Origin: an uncultured Muribaculaceae bacterium
GTDB taxonomy: Bacteria; Bacteroidota; Bacteroidia; Bacteroidales; Muribaculaceae
DNA length: 19,408 bases
Reading direction: 5' to 3'
Assembly (NCBI GenBank): GCA_910579675.1
Contig: CAJTUF010000031.1
Span: forward strand, 1 to 19,408
Part shown: positions 1 through 7,475 of the stretch, in pieces
Layout: each line of letters starts with the position of its first letter
Numbering within the stretch: the stretch's first letter is position 1
Notes under the pieces: model-generated
Databases searched by the model: none
Seen by the model: only the letters and a program-made list of their open reading frames with translations
Told to the model about the DNA's origin: nothing
Translations under genes and position numbers: made by a program

Positions 1-20
1 GCCATAAGGCAGGTTTATAG

Positions 21-51
21 TTTGACGAGCACATATTTTTTCTTAACTTTG
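21..51 (+). promoter_or_regulatory. Bacteroidota-type promoter of the gltD-like gene
   Basis: A TTTG -33 box (21-24) is followed after 19 bases by TAACTTTG (44-51), an exact match to the TAnnTTTG -7 box used by the Bacteroidota primary sigma factor. Transcription should begin a few bases after 51, leaving a leader of about 60 bases before the start codon at 118. The promoter also argues that the long open frame upstream of 118 is not translated from its first ATG. Confidence 0.8.
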
Positions 52-117
52 CAGCGTCGCCGTGTCAGGCGGCTTTTTCTCTCCTCTCAGCTCAAGTCAA
101 GGAATATTTTTTTCAGT

Positions 118-1431
118 ATGGAAGAATTTAAGGAAGTTGCAGACTCATACACCCTCCCGGAGGCTATTCGTGAAGCCCAGAGGTGTCTTCACTGCAAGGT
201 GCCTGCGTGTAAAAAAGGTTGCCCTGTGAGCAACGATATACCTGATTGGATCGCCGAACTTGCCAAAGGCAATTTCGGTAATGCAATGAGCATCATCAAC
301 AGCCGCAGCAATCTGCCGGCCATATGCGGCAGAGTATGTGGCCACGAGCGCCAATGCGAGGGCAATTGTGTCCTTGGCAAAAAGGGCGCACATATCAATA
401 TCGGAAAGCTCGAACGCTTTGTGGCCGATTTTGATTGGGATGCCGGGCTTACCCACGAAGCTATCCCTGAGCCCAGCCGAGGAGCAGTGGCAGTGATCGG
501 CAGCGGCCCTGCCGGGCTTACCATAGCCGGCGACCTTGCCCGCCACGGTTTTCGTGTTGAGATTTTCGAGATGGAGGCTGAGCCGGGAGGCGTATTGCGA
601 TTCGGCATCCCTGAATACCGGCTTCCCAAGGAGGTAGTTGTTCGCGAAATAAAGAAAATAGAGCGCCTCGGAGTGAAATTTCACCTTCGCACCACGATTG
701 GCTTGAATTTTACGGTCGACGATCTTTTCAAGCAAGGATTTGACGCTGTGTTCATAGGCACCGGCACTGGTAAGCCAAAGCAACTTGAAATTCCCGGGAT
801 CAATCACCCCGGAGTAAGACAGGCCATATGGTTTCTACGTCGTGTAAGTCTTATCCAGAGCGGACAGATGACAAGCGATGCCGCCATGATCTCACGTGGC
901 GACAGGGTGGGCGTGATAGGATGTGGCAACACCGCTATGGATGCAGCGCGCACCGCCCTGCGTATGGGAGCTTCGGAAGTGTTTGTGATTTATCATCGCA
1001 CCATAGAAAATATGAGCGCCCTGCGCACGGAATACGACGACGCCGTTGCAGAGGGTGTGAAATTTCTTTGGAATAGTTCTGTGATTAAAATTAACGGAGC
1101 CGCATGCGGCGACAAACTTGAATCAGTGGTCATGAGGGCCGACGAACAGGAGTCGGTAGTACCGCTTGATCGATTGCTTCTGGCAGTAGGCTCCGCCCCG
1201 GCATCGCGCATTGTGTCGACCACCGAAGGCATAGATGTCGACACTAACGGCTATGTTGTCACTCGTGATAACCCCTATGGCATGTCATCGCGTCCAGGCG
1301 TTTTTGCCGGTGGAGATGTCACCAATCGACCCGCCACTGTAGTCCATGCAATGCGCGATGCGAAACTCGTGGCTGAAGGCATAGAACGCTATGTTGATGC
1401 TGTAAGGCTCATGGCCCAGATAGGTCAATAA
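118..1431 (+). CDS. gltD: GltD-like NADPH-dependent oxidoreductase (glutamate synthase small-subunit family)
   Basis: FAD/NADPH oxidoreductase of 437 aa related to the glutamate synthase small subunit, which passes electrons from NADPH through FAD and Fe-S clusters. An N-terminal ferredoxin-like domain carries two cysteine sets: Cys23, 26, 31, 35 and Cys70, 74, 80, 84. An FAD-binding motif GSGPAG lies at 128-133, an NADPH-binding motif GCGNTA at 268-273, and the C-terminal FAD motif GGDV near 398. The frame is open upstream to position 22, but I start at the ATG at 118 because the domain begins there and the promoter lies inside the longer frame. No large glutamate synthase subunit and no NfnS/PyrK-like partner lies in the window, so it may be a homomeric glutamate synthase or the large subunit of an NfnAB-type transhydrogenase whose partner is elsewhere. 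The family is certain; the exact reaction is not. Confidence 0.88.
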   Translation: MEEFKEVADSYTLPEAIREAQRCLHCKVPACKKGCPVSNDIPDWIAELAKGNFGNAMSIINSRSNLPAICGRVCGHERQCEGNCVLGKKGAHINIGKLERFVADFDWDAGLTHEAIPEPSRGAVAVIGSGPAGLTIAGDLARHGFRVEIFEMEAEPGGVLRFGIPEYRLPKEVVVREIKKIERLGVKFHLRTTIGLNFTVDDLFKQGFDAVFIGTGTGKPKQLEIPGINHPGVRQAIWFLRRVSLIQSGQMTSDAAMISRGDRVGVIGCGNTAMDAARTALRMGASEVFVIYHRTIENMSALRTEYDDAVAEGVKFLWNSSVIKINGAACGDKLESVVMRADEQESVVPLDRLLLAVGSAPASRIVSTTEGIDVDTNGYVVTRDNPYGMSSRPGVFAGGDVTNRPATVVHAMRDAKLVAEGIERYVDAVRLMAQIGQ

Positions 1432-1435
1432 CACC

Positions 1436-1468
1436 TCAGCGGTGCTGACAAAATATTTTTCTTTTTTT
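1436..1468 (+). terminator. Possible short hairpin terminator after the gltD-like gene
   Basis: TCAGC (1436-1440) pairs with GCTGA (1444-1448) around a three-base loop and is followed by an A/T stretch and a T-rich tract (1456-1468). The stem is only 5 bp, so this is a weak call. It fits the separate promoter in front of purH. Confidence 0.4.
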
Positions 1469-1487
1469 CGGGAATAATGCCCGCGAC

Positions 1488-1521
1488 ATTGTTATGTCAT
1501 TGGCAAAAATGCGTAACTTTG
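1488..1521 (+). promoter_or_regulatory. Candidate promoter of purH and the mre cluster
   Basis: TAACTTTG at 1514-1521 is an exact TAnnTTTG -7 box. The best -33 candidate is ATTG (1488-1491) with a 22-base spacer, slightly long. Transcription would start just upstream of the ATG at 1548, so the preferred purH start fits and the upstream in-frame ATG at 1494 does not. No comparable motif occurs before mreB, so this may drive the whole purH-mre-mrdA-rodA unit. Confidence 0.65.
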
Positions 1522-1547
1522 CAATCCAATATAGATTTGCCCCAAAT

Positions 1548-3095
1548 ATGAACGACAGCAGACAAATTAAGACAGCCCTCGTTTCCGTCTATCACAAAGA
1601 CGGCCTTGATCAGATAATCCGCGCTCTTGCAGCAGCCGGAGTGCGTTTCCTCTCTACCGGAGGCACACGTTCGTTTATTGAAAGCCTGGGATTCGAGTGC
1701 GACGCAGTCGAGGATCTCACCGGCTATCCCTCTATCCTTGGCGGCCGCGTGAAGACCCTTCATCCGAAGGTGTTCGGCGGCATTTTGGCCCGTCGTTCCA
1801 ATACCACTGACATCGAGCAGCAGGCACAGTATGAGATTCCCGGAATTGACCTCGTGATAGTCGATCTTTATCCCTTTGAAGACACTGTCGCATCAGGCGC
1901 ATCCGCAAGCGATATAATAGAAAAGATCGATATAGGTGGCATTTCTCTTATACGCGCTGCGGCAAAGAATTTTGCCGATGTAGCCATAGTGGCGTCTAAA
2001 GCTCAGTATCCCATCCTTGCAGATATTCTGGCCACTCAAGGCGCCGTGACCTCGCTTGAACAGCGCCGCCGCCTCGCAACTGAAGCCTTTGCCGTTTCGA
2101 GCGGCTACGACTCGCATATTTTCAATTGGTTTGCTTCGACCAACAATGAAGACACCCCTGCTACTCCCGCAATGCGTGTGGCTCTTGACGGCTCAAAGCA
2201 TCTGCGCTATGGCGAAAATCCACATCAGGCTGGCCGATTCTACGGCGACTTCGACGCCCTATTTTCCCAAATACATGGTAAAGAGATTTCATACAATAAT
2301 CTCCTCGATATTGACGCAGCTGTAAGCCTCATGGCCGAATTCAACGATGCAGACCCCACATTTGCCATCCTCAAGCACAACAACGCCTGTGGTCTGGCAA
2401 CACGCCCCACTCTTGCCGACGCATGGTCGGCTGCTTTGGCCGGCGATCCAGTGAGCGCATTCGGTGGTGTTCTGGTAGCCAACCGCACTGTTGATGCCGC
2501 TACCGCTGCGGAGGTAGGCAAACTATTCTTTGAGGTGATCATCGCCCCTGGCTATGAACCCGAGGCCCTCGCTATCCTTCAGCAAAAGAAAAACCGCATA
2601 ATCCTGCTGCAGAAAGCACCTCTCGCCACCACAGTCCAGTTTCGCTCCGTGCTCAACGGCGCACTCTTTCAGGACCGCGACCTCAAGATTGAGACTCCCG
2701 AAGATCTCCGTTGTGTCACCACTACCCCACTCCCAGATAACCAGATCGCCGATCTGCTCTTTGCCAATAAGATTGTCAAGCATTCCAAGAGCAATGCCAT
2801 CGTGCTTGCCCGCGGATCTCAGCTCCTTGCATCGGGCGTGGGCCAGACATCACGTGTCGACGCCCTCCGTCAGGCTATCGACAAAGCACGCTCTTTTGGC
2901 TTTGACCTGAATGGTGCGGTTATGGCATCAGATGCCTTCTTCCCCTTTGCCGATTGTGTGGAGATAGCCCACAATGCCGGCATCAATGCCGTGGTGCAAC
3001 CCGGCGGCTCCGTGCGCGACGCTGACTCTGTGGCCTACTGCGACGCCAATGGCATAGCCATGGCCATGACAGGCTTCCGCCACTTCAAGCACTAA
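1548..3095 (+). CDS. purH: Bifunctional AICAR transformylase / IMP cyclohydrolase
   Basis: PurH (515 aa) catalyses the last two steps of de novo purine synthesis: formylation of AICAR with 10-formyltetrahydrofolate, then ring closure to IMP. The N-terminal MGS-like cyclohydrolase domain shows the STGGT loop (36-40) and GGRVKTLHPKV (65-75). The C-terminal transformylase domain has RYGENPHQ, the Lys-His pair at 276-277 (in LKHNNACG) and the conserved end rich in QPGGSVRD and TGFRHFKH. Length is usual for the family. I start at 1548 because the protein alignment begins there and the -7 box lies just before it; the longer frame from 1494 would start upstream of the promoter box. mreB follows after 35 bases. 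The linkage of purH to mreBCD is recurrent in Bacteroidales as I recall it. Formyl-folate use links it in metabolism to the cyclo-ligase gene at 16630-17187. Confidence 0.97.
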   Translation: MNDSRQIKTALVSVYHKDGLDQIIRALAAAGVRFLSTGGTRSFIESLGFECDAVEDLTGYPSILGGRVKTLHPKVFGGILARRSNTTDIEQQAQYEIPGIDLVIVDLYPFEDTVASGASASDIIEKIDIGGISLIRAAAKNFADVAIVASKAQYPILADILATQGAVTSLEQRRRLATEAFAVSSGYDSHIFNWFASTNNEDTPATPAMRVALDGSKHLRYGENPHQAGRFYGDFDALFSQIHGKEISYNNLLDIDAAVSLMAEFNDADPTFAILKHNNACGLATRPTLADAWSAALAGDPVSAFGGVLVANRTVDAATAAEVGKLFFEVIIAPGYEPEALAILQQKKNRIILLQKAPLATTVQFRSVLNGALFQDRDLKIETPEDLRCVTTTPLPDNQIADLLFANKIVKHSKSNAIVLARGSQLLASGVGQTSRVDALRQAIDKARSFGFDLNGAVMASDAFFPFADCVEIAHNAGINAVVQPGGSVRDADSVAYCDANGIAMAMTGFRHFKH

Positions 3096-3130
3096 TTCCT
3101 TTCCAACAACCCCATATACACTCTCTTTAG

Positions 3131-4150
3131 ATGGGTATATTTTCTCTGACAAAAGAAATCGCTATTGACCTCGGAACGGCCAATACCATAATAATCCACA
3201 ACGACAAGATCGTCATCGACGAGCCTTCGATCGTTGCCATCGAAACCCGTACAGGCAAGCTTATAGCCGTGGGCAAGGAAGCCCAGCAGATGAGAGGCAA
3301 GGAGCCTTCGGGTATCCAGACCATACGCCCCCTGCGCAAGGGCGTCATCGCCGACTTCAATGCCGCCGAGATGATGATTCGCGGTCTGGTTGAAAAGGCT
3401 TCGTCGAAAAGCCGTTGGTTCAGCCCCTCCATGCGTATGGTTGTGGGTATCCCATCAGGATCGACCGAAGTGGAGATACGCGCAGTCCGCGACAGCTCCG
3501 AACACGCTGGTGGACGTGATGTCTATATGATTTATGAGCCCATGGCAGCAGCTCTCGGTATCGGTATTGATGTCGTGGCTCCCGAAGGCAATATGATCGT
3601 TGACATAGGCGGCGGCACAACCGAGATTGCCGTTATATCACTTGGCGGTATTGTGAGCAACAAGAGCATCCAGATTGCCGGCGATGATCTCACGGAGGAT
3701 ATCCGTGAGCACATGCGCCGTGTCCACAATGTGCGTGTGGGCGAGCGCACCGCCGAGCTAATCAAGATGAATGTCGGTTCAGCGCTGACCGAGCTGGAGA
3801 CTCCTCCCGAAGACTATATCGTCCATGGTCCGAATCTCACCACCGCCCTCCCTATGGAGGTGCCTGTGAGCTATCAGGAGATAAGCCATTCTATCGAGAA
3901 GTCAATATCCAAGATTGAGGCTGCTGTGCTTTCAGCGCTTGAACAGACTCCCCCTGAGCTTTATGCCGACATTGTGAAAAACGGCATATATCTTGCAGGT
4001 GGCGGTGCACTGCTCCGCGGTCTCGACAAGCGTCTGACCGACAAGATAGGCATCCAGTTCCATGTAGCTGAGGATCCTCTCCTTGCGGTGTCGAAAGGCA
4101 CCGGTGTGGCTCTCAAGAATGTCGACCGGTTCTCATTCCTGATACGCTGA
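3131..4150 (+). CDS. mreB: Rod-shape-determining actin homologue MreB
   Basis: MreB (339 aa) is the bacterial actin that forms membrane-associated filaments and guides lateral wall synthesis. Visible motifs are phosphate-1 DLGTANT (13-19), the region YEPMAAALG (135-143) with the expected catalytic Glu136, phosphate-2 DIGGGTTE (158-165) and the adenosine motif LAGGGALLRG (288-297). Length matches the family. The ATG at 3131 gives the usual MreB start with an IAIDLGTAN sequence a few residues in. It lies 35 bases after purH with no promoter motif between them, and mreC follows after 16 bases, so cotranscription is likely. Confidence 0.97.
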   Translation: MGIFSLTKEIAIDLGTANTIIIHNDKIVIDEPSIVAIETRTGKLIAVGKEAQQMRGKEPSGIQTIRPLRKGVIADFNAAEMMIRGLVEKASSKSRWFSPSMRMVVGIPSGSTEVEIRAVRDSSEHAGGRDVYMIYEPMAAALGIGIDVVAPEGNMIVDIGGGTTEIAVISLGGIVSNKSIQIAGDDLTEDIREHMRRVHNVRVGERTAELIKMNVGSALTELETPPEDYIVHGPNLTTALPMEVPVSYQEISHSIEKSISKIEAAVLSALEQTPPELYADIVKNGIYLAGGGALLRGLDKRLTDKIGIQFHVAEDPLLAVSKGTGVALKNVDRFSFLIR

Positions 4151-4166
4151 CACTAACCCCGCGAGA

Positions 4167-5042
4167 GTGAGAAATCTTTATAGATTCCTGCTTAGATATT
4201 CCACGTGGATATTGTTTATTATCTACGTGGTGATATCTTGTTGGCTCCTATTCTCGCGAAATCCATATCAGCGACATGTCTGGCTTACCAGTGCCAATGC
4301 TGTGAGCGGTGCACTATATTCGGCCACCAATTCGGTGACGTCTTATTTTTATCTCCACGATATAAACGAAGACCTCCAATTGCGCAACTCCGAACTTGAG
4401 CATGAAATATTGCTTCTAAAGGGACAGCTGGCCGACTATCGCGCAATGGAGTTTGCCGACACGGCACGTATTGACTCCGCTCTTGCAAGGTACCACTTCA
4501 AGGTAGCCCATGTGATCAACAACTCGGTCAACCGCCCCACAAACTATATCACCCTCGACCGTGGCTCTGCCGACGGTCTGAGGGCTGAAATGGGGGTTGT
4601 CGACCAAACAGGCATCGTAGGAATAGTAAATGTCGTTGGGCCGCATACAGCCCGAGTGATCTCATTGCTCAACCCTTATTTGCGCGTATCGTGCAAAATC
4701 AAAGGACAAGATATAGTAGGTTCGCTCGTATGGGATGGCCGCGATCCGTCGGAAGCTCTACTTGAGGAGTTGCCTCGCCATGCTGTGTATGCGCCAGGCG
4801 ACACTGTGGTCACTTCAGGCTACTCATCGGTGTTCCCTGAAGGTGTCCCTGTCGGCATAGTGATGGACCGAGTGGCTGAACGTGAAGAAAATTTCCGCAC
4901 CTTGCGCATCAAGCTATCCACCGACTTCACAACCCTCTCCACCGTAAGGGTCATTGTCGATGATCTGGCTGATGAACTGCGCACAGTTGAGGATGACGGC
5001 ATCACCGAACGCAAAACCTCCATGCCGCGCACATCGCCTTAA
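4167..5042 (+). CDS. mreC: Rod-shape-determining protein MreC
   Basis: MreC (291 aa) is a bitopic inner-membrane protein whose periplasmic beta domains organise MreB, MreD, PBP2 and RodA. A single transmembrane helix lies at about residues 10-30, followed by a predicted coiled coil around 60-95 and the two-lobed beta domain, with VNRPTNYITLDRGSADGL and VVTSGYSSVFPEGVPVG as recognisable family stretches. The start is GTG at 4167; the preceding in-frame sequence holds a stop and no ATG, and the N-terminus MRNLYRFLLRYS matches the family. There is no Shine-Dalgarno sequence. It lies 16 bases after mreB. The last 20 or so residues are polar and probably disordered. Confidence 0.94.
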   Translation: MRNLYRFLLRYSTWILFIIYVVISCWLLFSRNPYQRHVWLTSANAVSGALYSATNSVTSYFYLHDINEDLQLRNSELEHEILLLKGQLADYRAMEFADTARIDSALARYHFKVAHVINNSVNRPTNYITLDRGSADGLRAEMGVVDQTGIVGIVNVVGPHTARVISLLNPYLRVSCKIKGQDIVGSLVWDGRDPSEALLEELPRHAVYAPGDTVVTSGYSSVFPEGVPVGIVMDRVAEREENFRTLRIKLSTDFTTLSTVRVIVDDLADELRTVEDDGITERKTSMPRTSP

Positions 5043-5097
5043 TGCCTTAATATATTCCCCATTCTCTCCACTCCAATAAAAACAATTCATTTTACTC

Positions 5098-5619
5098 TTG
5101 ACCCGGACAGCCCTTTTTTATCTACTTCTGGCAATAGTGCTCGTTGTCGCTCAGGTAGTGGTGTTCAACCATATCTGCCTCTTCGGTATGGCTGTTCCTT
5201 TCGTGTTTATCTATCTGCTCATAGCGCTACCTCTGACTATGGGACAGGCCAAGGTGATATCAATCGCATTCTTTCTCGGCCTTACAGTAGATATTTTTTC
5301 GGATACAGCCGGCCTCTATGCCCTCGGGTGTACCATTATGGCAGCATTGCGGCACCCTGTGATCCGCCTCTATTTCCCGCGTGAGGAAGACATCACAGAT
5401 GTACGCCCAAGTGTTGACTCTCTGGGCCTTGCTGTTTTTCTCCGTTACGCCTTTACTCTGACACTGATATTTTCGACAGTTGTCACTCTGGCCGATAGTT
5501 TTACATTTTTCGATCCGCTCCGCATACTGCTGCTTGTAGCCGGATCCTCGTTTATCACAACAGCCCTCATTGTGGCTCTCGATTTCCTTACCGTCCACCG
5601 TCGTGAGAAAAGATTATAA
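5098..5619 (+). CDS. mreD: Rod-shape-determining membrane protein MreD
   Basis: Small polytopic membrane protein (173 aa) with about five hydrophobic segments and the family feature of an early Gln in a hydrophobic helix (residues about 7-25), followed by GLTVDIFSDTAGLYALG, typical of the MreD middle. It bridges MreC to RodA/PBP2 in the elongasome. The start is taken as TTG at 5098: an in-frame stop lies at 5077-5079 and there is no ATG before the conserved first helix. An ATT at 5089 is the only other nearby option. The end overlaps mrdA by 17 bases. Identity rests on hydrophobicity, size and position as well as sequence, since MreD is poorly conserved. Confidence 0.9.
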   Translation: MTRTALFYLLLAIVLVVAQVVVFNHICLFGMAVPFVFIYLLIALPLTMGQAKVISIAFFLGLTVDIFSDTAGLYALGCTIMAALRHPVIRLYFPREEDITDVRPSVDSLGLAVFLRYAFTLTLIFSTVVTLADSFTFFDPLRILLLVAGSSFITTALIVALDFLTVHRREKRL

Positions 5620-7462
5620 TCTCGAGAGGCGTAAATATGTAATAGGAGGCTTCATAATCCTGATTGTCATAATCTACCTTATAAGGCTCTTTGACCTTCA
5701 GGTAGCTGACGAAAAATACAAGGCTTACGCCGATTCAAATGCTTTCTTAAAAAAGACAATATACCCGTCGCGAGGCACCATCTATGATCGCAACGGCAAT
5801 ATAGTTGTGTTCAATCAGCCGGCCTACGATATAATGTTTATTCGCCGCGATATAGAGCAGTTTGACACTCTCGACCTATGTCATGCGCTCGGCATATCGC
5901 GCGAGGACTTCGACGCCCGATGGACCGAGGTGACCAACCGCGCCACCAATCCGGGTTACTCGTCATATTCGCCTCAGACATTTCTTACAAACCTCACTCC
6001 CGAAGACTACGGGCGTCTGCAGGAGAAGATGTATCGTTATCCCGGTTTCTATATCCAGAAGCGCATTGTGCGCGATTATGGCTATCATTGCGCTGCCAAT
6101 GTGCTTGGCAACATCCGTGAGGTCAACCGCGACGATATTGATCGAGATCCTTATTATGCTTCGGGTGACTACACAGGCGACAATGGTGTGGAGAAATCTT
6201 ACGAAGAGCACCTTCGCGGACGCAAGGGTATGGAAATACTAATACGCGACTCCCGCGGACAGATTCAAGGTCGCTTTGATGAAGGTAAGCGCGATGTGGC
6301 AGCAGTGTCGGGTCGCAATCTGACCCTCTCGCTCGACATAGAACTTCAGCAATATGCCGAGAGCCTGATGGTCAACAAGCTCGGCGCCATAGTGGCCATC
6401 GAACCGGCCACCGGCGAAGTTCTCGCGCTGGTCACATCCCCTTCTTATGATCCGTCACTCCTCGTCGGGCGTGATCGAGGAAAAAACTACCGGATGCTGA
6501 TGAATACACCCCACCGGCCGCTGACCGACCGATCCATTGCCGGATTCTATCCTCCAGGATCGACTTTCAAGCCCACTCAAGCTCTGATATTCCTTCAGGA
6601 GAATATAATTGATATCAATACTCGCTACCCTTGTTCCCACGGTTATATCAACGGAGGCTTGCGTGTGGGTTGTCATGGCCACGCATCTCCTCTTCCCCTT
6701 ATCCCTGCCTTGCAGACATCATGCAACGGCTATTTCTGCTGGGGTTTCAAAAATATGATCGACCGTAGATCAAAATACGGCAGCTCGGCCGATGCCTTTG
6801 AGATATGGAAAAATCATTTGGTGTCGATGGGCTACGGCTATAAGCTCGGCATTGATCTGCCGGGAGAGATCAGAGGCTTCCTTCCAAATGCCAAATACTA
6901 CTCCAAGGCATATGGCGAAGGCCGTTGGAGCGCCAATACCGTGATATCTGTTTCTATTGGACAGGGTGAGGTCACCGCCACTCCCCTTCAGATTGCCAAT
7001 CTATGCGCCACTATTGCCAATCGTGGGTGGTTTATCACCCCACACGTGGTAAAAGAGATTGAAGACACTGTCATCGCACCTCAATATATTGAGAAGCGTT
7101 TCCCGACGATCGACTCCAAATATTATCCAGATGTAGCTCAGGGTATGAGAATGGCAGTCCTGGGCGGTACATGCTCGAAGGCCAATCTGCCTGACATCGA
7201 GGTGGCCGGTAAAACAGGTACTGCACAGAATCCCCACGGGCGAGACCACTCGGCTTTTATGGGCTTCGCGCCATTCAACGATCCCAAGATTGCTGTGGCT
7301 GTCTATGTGGAAAATGGTGAGTGGGGTGCTACCTACGGCGTACCTATCGGCTCACTCATAATCGAAAAATATCTCAACCGCCACATTTCAGAGGCTCGCA
7401 AGCCTGTGGAAGCGGCTATGGTCAATGCCTCAACTGCCCAATATAGTGAGTATAAGTACTGA
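5603..7462 (+). CDS. mrdA: Penicillin-binding protein 2 (elongation transpeptidase)
   Basis: PBP2 (619 aa) is the class B transpeptidase that crosslinks peptidoglycan made by RodA during cell elongation. An N-terminal membrane anchor lies at about residues 14-34, then a pedestal domain beginning with PSRGTIYDRNG, then the transpeptidase domain. The active-site motifs are all present: STFK with Ser320 and Lys323, SCN with Ser373 and Asn375, and KTG from Lys537. I choose GTG at 5603, which gives MRKDYNLERRKYVIGG, the usual start in this lineage, instead of the in-frame ATG at 5570, which would add residues that look like the mreD reading frame. It overlaps mreD by 17 bases, suggesting translational coupling. 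rodA starts 13 bases after its stop. Confidence 0.96.
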   Translation: MRKDYNLERRKYVIGGFIILIVIIYLIRLFDLQVADEKYKAYADSNAFLKKTIYPSRGTIYDRNGNIVVFNQPAYDIMFIRRDIEQFDTLDLCHALGISREDFDARWTEVTNRATNPGYSSYSPQTFLTNLTPEDYGRLQEKMYRYPGFYIQKRIVRDYGYHCAANVLGNIREVNRDDIDRDPYYASGDYTGDNGVEKSYEEHLRGRKGMEILIRDSRGQIQGRFDEGKRDVAAVSGRNLTLSLDIELQQYAESLMVNKLGAIVAIEPATGEVLALVTSPSYDPSLLVGRDRGKNYRMLMNTPHRPLTDRSIAGFYPPGSTFKPTQALIFLQENIIDINTRYPCSHGYINGGLRVGCHGHASPLPLIPALQTSCNGYFCWGFKNMIDRRSKYGSSADAFEIWKNHLVSMGYGYKLGIDLPGEIRGFLPNAKYYSKAYGEGRWSANTVISVSIGQGEVTATPLQIANLCATIANRGWFITPHVVKEIEDTVIAPQYIEKRFPTIDSKYYPDVAQGMRMAVLGGTCSKANLPDIEVAGKTGTAQNPHGRDHSAFMGFAPFNDPKIAVAVYVENGEWGATYGVPIGSLIIEKYLNRHISEARKPVEAAMVNASTAQYSEYKY

Positions 7463-7475
7463 CAATCTTTATCGT

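Noticed and set aside
22..117. N-terminal extension of the gltD-like gene from the ATG-equivalent at 22
   Set aside because: It would be translated from within the promoter and has no similarity to the family N-terminus.
145..807. Minus-strand frame of 220 codons opposite the gltD-like gene
   Set aside because: It is the shadow of a strongly supported coding region; its translation shows no domain character and no promoter or start context.
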